Source of the DNA: Pinus tabuliformis
Taxonomy: Eukaryota; Streptophyta; Pinopsida; Pinales; Pinaceae
Assembly (NCBI GenBank): GCA_031772625.1
Contig: CM062817.1
Span: 889,872,184-889,936,183 of the forward strand
Length of the DNA: 64,000 bases
Reading direction: 5' to 3'
Made by a program: the position numbers and the translations under genes. A model generated the notes under the pieces. It was given only the letters and a program-made list of their open reading frames with translations, did no database searches and was not told the DNA's origin. This document shows positions 56,603-64,000 of this stretch, one piece after another; the first letter of the stretch is position 1, and every line of letters begins with the position of its first letter.

Positions 56603-58058
56603 GTTTTTTTTTTTTTTCTAAGTAAGGTTAATCTATTTATATGATACAAAAAGTAGTTACAGAGTTTCTTGGCCAAAAAGGGATCCGGCCTCAATCATCA
56701 CGCAAGCATGAAAGTTGTTTGAGATTGCCCCAACAAATGGAAAACCAGTCTAGAAGAAAATAAGTCCAAAAAACAGCCAAATTTAACCCACAATTTTCCT
56801 GACGAGACCAACCGATCAAAACCAACATCAAAAAACCACCCTAGAAACAACAGTTTATCCTGACTAAACCAACCAACCAACATATTATCTTGAGGACACA
56901 TAAGACTAGACAAAACTAGACCAAGAACTAAAAGAAATTCCACCTAGCGGATGAGATACATGTCTCAAAGTCTTCCGGAGCATGTTCCTCCACAATTGGA
57001 CACGCCCAGTCATCTGGGTTGTCCGACTCGCCACGTCCCACCACCTGATGGCCTTCCTCCCTGCTTCCTACCTCAACCTATGGGCCCGACGTGTCATCCA
57101 GATGGCTCTCCACGGCCTGCTTGTCACTTTGAATGCCCATCTCATCATGCGAGCTGCCAGCAATGGCTTTACCATGCCTTTTGTTCCAACCTCCATCACC
57201 TTCCTGCTCATCATTGTTGCCCCTGTTCCTGCTTGGGCCAGCTCTGTGCGTCTCCTCCATGGAAATGGTCATGGGAATGTGCTGCTCAGTCTCTTCTGTA
57301 ATGGAGATGGAGACAGTGGCAACAATAACCGGGCAATTCAAAGAGCTACGGAACCGAAACTGCGTTGTGTGAGGAACCGGATGCTGAGGCAGAGGAAAGG
57401 TTGCAGTGCGAACAGCCGCCTCTACGTGTCTTGAGCTGTTGAGGCCGGCTCTGCCTCTGCCACTCCTAGTATTCAGATACTGACCTGCAAGACTGTACTG
57501 GTAGGGATTTTCGGCAAAGGAGGCAGGGGAAGTGGAGTTATGGCTATGCAAATCAGGGGAGCGAGAACTTCTGCCTCGCGTGCCACCGCATCAGCTACGC
57601 ATTCGATGGCAGACCATGGTGGAAATGGGAACAGGTAAAGAGTCAGGAGGAGCAAAAGAGGAATTGACAGAAGAGCTTTGCGCGGAAGTCACAGAGTGCT
57701 AGAGGACGTGAGTCGAATTGTAGAGGTTTGTATGGGAATGGTGGAAGCCATTACCCAAATCAATACAACTCACAATCCAACATCTGCGCCCAGTGCTGGT
57801 TCGTTCAGTCAGCTCTCCCGCCTGCGGAGGGCATGTACAGTGGAGCATAGGCAGAATGACATGCATGTTCTCTGGCTCCATGGTTATGCAAGTAATGGCT
57901 TTGCCTCGACTTGAGTAGGCATTAAATGCCGCCTGCGAGGTGCCATGAATGTCATTCATGGTGACCTTGGGATGGTTGCAAAGGGCCATGTGGCCACCCT
58001 GCCCGCCGTCGCCCCATCTCATCATCTTAATAACCTTCATTAACATCGACATCCAGGG
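56603..58058 (-). mobile_element. Minus-strand poly(A) retroposon (truncated LINE or processed transcript)
   Basis: Flanked by a perfect 14-bp duplication CTTCTCAATTCATT (56589-56602 and 58059-58072). On the minus strand it ends in 14 A (the T run 56604-56617), preceded by a 3' end reading AAACTCTGTAACTACTTTTT. No RT or RNase H motif is present. The body is GC-richer than its surroundings. Minus-strand open frames are 58052-57699 (117 codons, with CTCPPQAGELTERTSTGRR) and 57551-57078 (157 codons, with EETEQHIPMTISMEE). I recognise neither. Either this is a LINE truncated downstream of RNase H or a retrotransposed host transcript. Confidence 0.85.
57078..57551 (-). CDS. Unassigned ORF in the retroposon
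   Basis: 157 codons, uninterrupted, starting MHSHNSTSPASFAENPYQY. It is Ser/His/Gly-rich in the first half, and acidic with NRGNNDEQEGDGGWNKRHGK in the second. No family recognised. It overlaps plus-strand open frames created by the high GC content, so coding status is uncertain. It is of interest because it sits close to the 3' end of a poly(A) element. Confidence 0.3.
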   Translation of the reverse strand: MHSHNSTSPASFAENPYQYSLAGQYLNTRSGRGRAGLNSSRHVEAAVRTATFPLPQHPVPHTTQFRFRSSLNCPVIVATVSISITEETEQHIPMTISMEETHRAGPSRNRGNNDEQEGDGGWNKRHGKAIAGSSHDEMGIQSDKQAVESHLDDTSGP

Positions 58059-58194
58059 CTTCTCAATTCATTATTACCTATGTTTATTCTTCTTAATTTG
58101 TTTTCTTGATCCCCCAATTGTTGGTATAATGTTGGGTAGCAGAAACACCTCTTTGGCTACCCACTTTCAAACTTTGACAAGCAAGTTGAAACGG

Positions 58195-59127
58195 CTTTCC
58201 ACCCCCTCAATTTTCTCCTCAAGGTGATACATCTCCTTCAAGGCTACAAATTTAGATGTTTTAATAACATATGATCCATAAACAGTAGGACTATGGTCAA
58301 TTTATCTTATCAACATGGATCATTGTGAAAATAAATATAAAAGAAAATAATGATGTCTCTAAAACTCAATGATTGTTTCCAATGCAATTCATTAATCAAT
58401 TGTCAATGCATTTGATTTACAAAACCAGAACTTTGTCAAGTCGAGTTCAAGGATCCTTTGTTAGTCCAAGAAATTTAAAGGATCTTATCCATGATGCATT
58501 GTTGTAATTGACGTAACCAATGTTCAACCTTCAACTTGTTGAGCCAAGAGGCTCATTATACAACCGAATCTGAGAGAGATGTGTAAGTATGTCCATGTTC
58601 AACTTGGAGTTGACATGTGTCCCTTTTAAAATTAAACAAAACTCTTTTAAAAAAACATGTGATATAATAGAAAACAAAAATGAATATATGTTAATTAAAG
58701 TATTAATAAATGTGATTAATATAAGTTGAAGGCATCATTTTGCATCACTTGCAAATGAAGCCAATCAACTTTTGCCAATCAACATAATGTAATAGTATTT
58801 ATTAATATTACTATTATTTATATTAAAAACGTTATTGTCATTGATAATATTAATATATTTTTTTGTGACTCAAACTTTCTATTAGTTTCCAAAAGAGTTT
58901 ACATACAATACCAAAAAGCTAGTGGTCTCACCCTGACTAGGTTTGTTGACCATCGATAATTAACCATTGCAAAACATCCAAAATAAACAAAGGTTTGTCA
59001 CCCAAATCCAATGAGGCCAAAAACACCAAAACACTAGCAAGATACATGGCCACCCAGTCACCATGACTAATCATCAAAAGTGATGGATGTTAGATTGTCA
59101 AGGCATGTCCCTGGGGTGGGAGGAGGG
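58195..59127. other. No recognisable gene; A/T-rich
   Basis: Very A/T-rich between 58640 and 58870 (runs of ATTAATA). No coding or structural feature. Confidence 0.4.
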
Positions 59128-60000
59128 TGATATGGGAAGTCTACATGCTTCTCCAATGAGTTAGCCATGCTTTCAATTTTTCCATCTTTTTCGACAGAAG
59201 ATCCTGGCCATGCCACACCACAACCACTCACTCACGAAACTGGCATTGGAAGTATTGTAGTTGTTGGAGTGTTGCCATCACTGCCTCATGTTCCTCTTGG
59301 TGATTCTTGTCCTGACCCTCCAACATTGCCCGCATAGAATTCTATGATGAGCTGGATGAAGTTGCATGATGAGGAAGGCCCCCACTCCCATTCCCAGTGG
59401 GGTTCCTACTACCACCCTTGCCACCACGTTGATTCGTGCCAACACCACCACCATGACCCCCGCTTATAATTCAGCCACCTCCATGACCACATAAAACCCT
59501 AGCACCCTCACGACCATTGTTCCCAATTAAACTAGGTGGGGATGGAGAGGCTTTGGCCACATGAAAAAACCTTGAGGCCAACTTCATATTAGCTTCGAAT
59601 CCATAGGAAACTCTAGAAATCCAACAAACGCGAACATAAGCTATTATTCTCCTACCACCCCAATACCATTGTGAAACTCCCAAAGAGTGCACAAGTCCTT
59701 TAACCAATCCACCTCTACCAACACTAGAATAAATTATAAAGAGGTTCCCACCCCAAAACCGACACTCGCTCCCTAGACCAAAAACTTTCACCTCTAGCTA
59801 GATGCCAATCCACCAGCACTTTTGTTGTCACTGGAGAACCACTCTCTATATGCACACATATTTCTGCTCCCCCAACGGCCTGTACTTCCACCACCATCGG
59901 AGCCCCCTATCCAGCATACAACGTTGACGTGGCTCGAAAAATTGTTGCCTTGCCAGGACCAGAGGAGAGAGCCCCGCAGAACCCCAGAGTTCACCTGTCA
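59128..60000 (-). pseudogene. Decayed Gly-rich ORF with coiled coil, unknown
   Basis: On the minus strand a Gly/Ser-rich sequence with Trp and Cys (59994-59471 in two open pieces, e.g. CWIGGSDGGGSTGRWGSRN) passes through a frameshift near 59465 to GGVGTNQRGGKGGSRNPTGN. After a stop come MRAMLEGQDKNHQEEHEAVM and LQQLQYFQCQFRE, then MEKLKAWLTHWRSM before a TAG near 59150. The order Gly-rich linker followed by a coiled-coil end is common at the C-termini of plant transposon proteins. No specific family can be named. Confidence 0.3.
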
Positions 60001-60606
60001 CAACAAGAAGTAGCACAATTTCTACCTCAACCGAATAATTAAACCGAAGAAATAACTCCTAAAGCACCAAACATGACAAGTCCCAGAATGAAAAGGAGAA
60101 AATGGAACCTAAATATTGAAATCATCCCCAAAGAACCCCATGCACAGTCTACCATAACAACACATGACCTTGATAAAAACAGTTCGTCACCCACAGCGCC
60201 TAGAGTTTGCTAAGAGCAGAATTCATGGAAAACTCAAGCCATTGAAAAAGGGGGTAGACCTCCCAGCTGGATAAATGCACCAGGATGAACAAAAACAAAC
60301 CAGAAGGTAAAGACGATCACACTTACTAATGGTTCCCTACCATCCTAGAGTCCAGGCTTGCGCTCTCAGCCAAAGTTTTCGAGATTCCTACCTACACCAT
60401 AAACGACATGCACCATATTTCCTTTGATACCCACACTAGTAAACTGCGTATGCCACAAAGCTTGTTTTCTCAAATGTCTTAGCCATCGAATGGCCCAGCC
60501 ATACACCCTCCCAATTCTTTAAACACATCCCTTTATACTCCTGCTATCCTAGAGAGTCTTTTCAATCACACGCTTGTCAATTAAATGAAAAAATACGGAG
60601 GGTTGT

Positions 60607-60628
60607 GGGGGGGGGGGGGGGGAGGGGG
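60607..60628 (+). repeat. G16-A-G5 run
   Basis: Sixteen consecutive G, one A, five G. A potential quadruplex and slippage site. Exact length is prone to sequencing error. A C10 run is at 56116-56125. Confidence 0.9.
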
Positions 60629-60639
60629 TGCGGCTCGCA

Positions 60640-61495
60640 TGCCCTCCCACCACCTCACATTTAATCTTCTATCATGTCTCCACGCAAGGGCTATCAACCA
60701 CCCAACTATCCTCCTCCTAGGAACGCACCCCCATCGGGGTATTAATATTATTCATTAAATATTGTTAATATTAAAGTAATATAAAACATAAAACCTAAGA
60801 TAAAATGTTTTATAAATACGCTAAAGTGCAAAAGAAATGTTTGATAATTAATTTTTTAATAAATTAAAACGTGAGCGTTTCATAAATTATTTTCTAATAA
60901 ATTAAAGATAGGAGGAGAGCAAAGAAATTAAAAAATGATTAACATACTTGATATATTATTCATTGGATCATGTATTAGACGAAGAATATTCAAATATTAT
61001 CATATATTAGCCATTCATAATTTAAAAATTGGAAAATTCTCAAGCTCAATCCCAATATTCTTACTCTCAAGGGCCATAATAAGGAGAAGTGGTAAAAATA
61101 CTTCACTCACTCTCAACCATAAATAAAATATATAATAAAAAAAACAAAAATGAATATATGTGTTTGATTTGTTTAATTAAAAGTATAATAAAACATCAAT
61201 AATCTCACTCTCAATATCCATACTAAGGAGAAGTGATAAAAATATTTCGCTCCCACTCTCAACCATAAATAAAATATTTCAATGTCCATATGAAACAACA
61301 TAATCTTATATCAACTTTATAGAGAAATAAAGTAGTTAAAAAGTTAAAATAGAACTATATATACATCATACAAAGCAATTGAAAAATAAAATAATAGTTA
61401 AAAAATATTAAACAGTGTGACTATTTTATGCCCAAGTAAATTTCATTCATTTTATACATTCAAAATGCAACATAAACAATGAAAAATTACAAGTG
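60640..61495. repeat. A/T-rich DNA with an ~80-bp direct repeat
   Basis: No gene. The phrase AAGGAGAAGTGGTAAAAATA followed by CTCTCAACCATAAATAAAAT occurs at about 61059-61131 and again, slightly changed, at 61213-61272. Confidence 0.55.
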
Positions 61496-61514
61496 CTCTC
61501 TCTCTCTCTCTCTC
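61496..61514 (+). repeat. (CT)n microsatellite
   Basis: About nine CT units before GGGATCAAATTTG. Confidence 0.95.
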
Positions 61515-62604
61515 GGGATCAAATTTGTCTACGTGCAAACATTTTATTCAAAATTTTCACTCTAAAAAAAGTTTTCACGTCAAGAGATTTGATCCCTCTC
61601 GGCTCTTGCTAGATCCGTGGTTAAGATGGATCTATACTAGTATACAATTGACCAAAAGAAACATTTGTTGGGATCAATGTTCTTGATCAACAAAGGGTTC
61701 AATAGACGATGTATGCATTAGGTTTCAAGTCTAATTCCAAATGGATTCCAACATGATAATTCATCAATAAGAGGTTACTTCATAAGCAAGTTCAATTTAT
61801 TTAGTTGAAAATTGTTGCAACACATAAAACCCATAGGTTCACCAGTGAATAGAGGTTCATCATGCCCAATATGTGAAGTGATCGATGCCAATTCATAGAT
61901 TCGATGGATTATCTTGATTTTGACTTTGACCCCTGTTGTAGCGGCTACAACCACCCTCCAAAATTTTGCCCTGCACCAATTTTGAAGCCTCCCTTGAAGA
62001 GTTTCACTTGATCGCTGCACACACTCGGGTTCACTCCGTGAGCTCATGTGTGTCTTCACATCTGCCTTAATTAATTCATTGCATTCAAGTTTTTGCATGC
62101 TAATGTCTGAGTCATGCTTGCGATAGTGTTTTGGTTATGCTCATAGTCTTCGTTTTGTATGTGCTTGTTGTATTCGCTATGAAACCATCTGTTGCACTCA
62201 CACACAGAGTCACATTCACTGTTGCGCAAGCGTCGTCTTGATCAATGAATGATCAATCATGAGTGTCGCTCTTGTCGCATACATCATCGGTCAGTCTTGT
62301 TGAACATGTGTGTTTGGATGGTTTGGTCGTCTCATCATCAAGTCATGCGAGTGTGTGTTCCTATGATCACCTATACATCTTTCGATTGTTCACACACTTA
62401 GCCATTTTTGTCGAAAGTTCTAACAATCAGACTCCCCTTTGACAGTTGGACCATCACCCCACCATCGACTTGATCGACTATCAACCAGAACAACTAATAA
62501 GCACCAAGCTAGTCTTTTTAAGCTGTGTTGTCCGCAATCAATTCAATCAACTCTCATGCTGGCCACCCAGACAGTCAGACCCAACAGTCACCCCGACACT
62601 AACT
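61515..62604. other. No recognisable gene
   Basis: Holds a short inverted pair, GGGATCAAAT (61515) and ATTTGATCCC (about 61587). The minus-strand frame 62098-61775 (107 codons) shows no family features. The base composition changes to a C-rich plus strand from about 62430. Confidence 0.35.
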
Positions 62605-63260
62605 CCCCTCAAAAATTGCGTAGAGGCCACTGACCTCACCTTCTCAACTGATTGAGGAAATTGCACAGACAGGTCGGATAGACACCAAGTGCCCATCCCT
62701 GTCTCTCTCAGAAAATTACACAGTTTTCCCAGTCATTCATCTCGACAATCGACCAACTGTTCATCTTATAAATTGCGCAATGTTCATGAGTAGGACTTCC
62801 ACTACACATCAATCATCTCAACTCAGAAGTTGTGTAGAGATGATCAGCAAGCTAGCCCCCCGGCCTCAGTGCAGTTTTCCTTGCCAGTAGCCCCTAGCGG
62901 CAGACTAAAGTTCCCTGTCAGAATTGCACAGTTTCTGTTGTCGGTCTCCTGGGTAGCCAACTGGCAATTCCCTTTGGGAATTGTGTAGTTTTGGCTGCTA
63001 GTGACCCCAGCAGCCAACTGGCAGTTCCCTCTGGGAATTGCACATTTTTGGCTGCAAGTGACCTGGGCAGTTCCCCAGGAAAACTGCGCAACCCCTGCCT
63101 GCTGATCCTGCATGCAAATCAACCCGTTCCTCTAGAAAATTACGCAAATTTGGTTGTCCAACCCCGCTTCCCATTTGTTCTAAAAATTGCACAGAGCCTG
63201 CCTACCTTGCCTTCCAGCGGACCGGACTGCTCCTCCCAAAATTTGCGCATTTTACCTCCC
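62605..63260 (+). repeat. ~55-bp periodic array of AAAATTGCRCA cores
   Basis: At least a dozen cores of the form AAAATTGCGCA/GGAATTGCACA are spaced about 43-59 bp apart, near 62612, 62655, 62711, 62770, 62826, 62918, 62975, 63034, 63080, 63136, 63183 and 63236. Two adjacent units (62953-63009 and 63010-63066) are nearly identical 57-bp copies beginning AGCCAACTGGCA(A/G)TTCCC. Between cores the sequence is C/T-rich and variable. Open frames here on both strands are by-products of the repeat. Confidence 0.75.
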
Positions 63261-64000
63261 AACCAAGCTAGACCTTACAGATAGTCACTGTCGACTGAGA
63301 TTGCTTGTCTCCATCTCTCAGTGACTCTTGCCAATTTTCATCAGTAGTTTCTTGAAGCCACCATCCCACATCACAGCCTTCCTGCCTCTCCCAGTCACCT
63401 GCATCTGAATTATTATGTGTCATGGTAGACTAGGAGGTTTTGGATTTGATGCCGTCTCGTCATGAGTGAATGTAGGTACATGTACACCAACGAACATGGC
63501 AAGACGACGAATGGGATGAACGAAGGGAGCACAAGCGGAATGACAAGTTCACCAACTGAAAAACTAATGAAGCATGCGAAGCGGACAAACGCGATGAACA
63601 TGCACCTTCCCGAACAGATGATCCTGTCAAACCTTCCAACATGAAAGAAAGGAACAACATGGTAAAGCTTCATCAAGTGAACCAAGGACCATCAAATACT
63701 CTACACACTTCACCAAGCGGAGGTGAAGCTATGATACACCATGAAGACATCCATCATCCAACAGCACTATAGCTCGACATGCACTCCAGCAGCAACACGA
63801 ATGTATCAGCATTATCATGTCAAGTCATGTCGAGTCACGTCATGAGTCATGTCGCCCACATCTCCACCATGGGCTTGTTTTCAATCAATGTGATGTAACG
63901 TGGAAGTCCAAGAGACCCACTTGTTGAAAAAAGAGTCATGTAAGTCAAAGAGTCATGGAAGTCAAACAGTCATGAGGGTAGTCGAACAGCCACAAGGGTC
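63261..64000. other. No gene; GTCATG-rich short repeats at the right edge
   Basis: From about 63815 to 64000 the motifs AGTCATGT, GTCATGAGTCATGTCG and AGTCATGGAAGTCAAA recur every 10-20 bp, a degenerate short tandem array that continues past the window. The rest shows no motif. Confidence 0.45.

Larger units (their letters stand above)
55148..58194 (+). repeat. Six copies of a ~70-bp module within TTGTTACAACA-rich DNA
   Basis: The module CCACTTTCAAGATTTGACAA...GCAAGATGAAATGG, usually preceded by GTTGGGTGGCAGAAACACC, occurs at about 55148-55195 (partial), 55323-55390, 55713-55780, 56372-56441, 56498-56554 (partial) and 58125-58194. In the same frame the copies read alike: LGGRNISLDAHFQDLTTKMK, LGGRNNSLVAHFQDLTSTMK, LGGKNTSLAAHFQNLTSKMK, LGSRNTSLATHFQTLTSKLK. 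Between modules, GTTACAACATC-like 10-14 bp units recur many times. The array is split by the retroposon at 56603-58058. Similar residues across copies hint that it was once coding, but stops are frequent. Confidence 0.7.

Noticed and set aside
57133-57434. Plus-strand open frames in the minus-strand retroposon
   Set aside because: Antisense of the retroposon's transcribed strand; Cys/Ser-rich readings without family features.
61515-61596. GGGATCAAAT/ATTTGATCCC as terminal inverted repeats of a small transposon
   Set aside because: Arms of about 10 bp with no target duplication and next to a microsatellite; too weak.
62439-63284. Several overlapping open frames on both strands
   Set aside because: By-products of the ~55-bp periodic array; they share repeated residues because the DNA repeats.
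1-64000. An intact host protein gene, tRNA, rRNA or organelle-derived segment
   Set aside because: Everything coding that I recognise is transposon-derived; no conserved RNA gene sequence was noticed on reading, though a covariance-model scan was not possible.

Overview
This is plant nuclear DNA from a large, repeat-packed genome. Plant-type Ty1/copia, Ty3/gypsy, L1-like LINE and CACTA elements are nested in each other, and no complete host gene is visible. A gymnosperm or another giant-genome plant is a reasonable inference, because the elements are old and decayed and the gene density is very low. Nothing in the sequence proves the lineage. No rRNA, tRNA, organellar insert or CRISPR is seen.

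Layout. 1-3309: start of a minus-strand Ty3/gypsy element (gag, tRNA-Asp-type primer site, probable LTR). 3513-15509: a complete non-autonomous LTR retrotransposon on the minus strand, with 1.7 kb LTRs, a GGTCC target duplication and no gag-pol. It carries one short unexplained ORF, and its 3' LTR is split by a complete but dead copia element (4180-9087, CTAAT duplication, empty site preserved in the other LTR). 15515-23165: a degenerate ~57-bp minisatellite split by a nearly full-length plus-strand LINE (15919-23043). That LINE has ORF1, ORF2 (endonuclease, reverse transcriptase, RNase H) and an unexpected third ORF after RNase H. 24941-35335: an old minus-strand gypsy gag relic with several zinc knuckles, broken by a 5'-truncated LINE (27282-29503) and by a gag-only LTR element (29636-34020) whose LTRs carry tandem near-perfect hairpins. 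35335-39070: LTR-like and minisatellite DNA. 39071-41685: degenerate gypsy pol, minus strand. 41686-53660: one CACTA terminus, a large foldback palindrome, a plus-strand retroelement fragment of unknown coding content, a decayed TNP2 transposase gene (minus) and a Transposase_24-like fragment (plus). 55148-58194: six copies of a repeat module, split by a minus-strand poly(A) retroposon. 58200-64000: mostly non-coding DNA with simple repeats and a striking ~55-bp periodic array.

How the parts relate. Nothing here forms a host pathway; the window is a record of serial insertion. Two nests can be ordered from target duplications and interrupted reading frames: the minus-strand LTR element was entered by copia, and the gypsy gag was entered by a LINE and a gag-only LTR element. 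The coding capacity closest to intact is the LINE at 15919-23043, where a single stop codon separates RNase H from the rest of ORF2.

The best candidate for something undescribed is the extra ORF downstream of RNase H in the LINE at 15.9-23.0 kb. A similarly placed, similarly sized relic with a C-terminal coiled coil sits in the unrelated-looking truncated LINE at 27.3-29.5 kb. Second are the twin 34-bp hairpins inside the LTRs at 29.9 and 32.5 kb.
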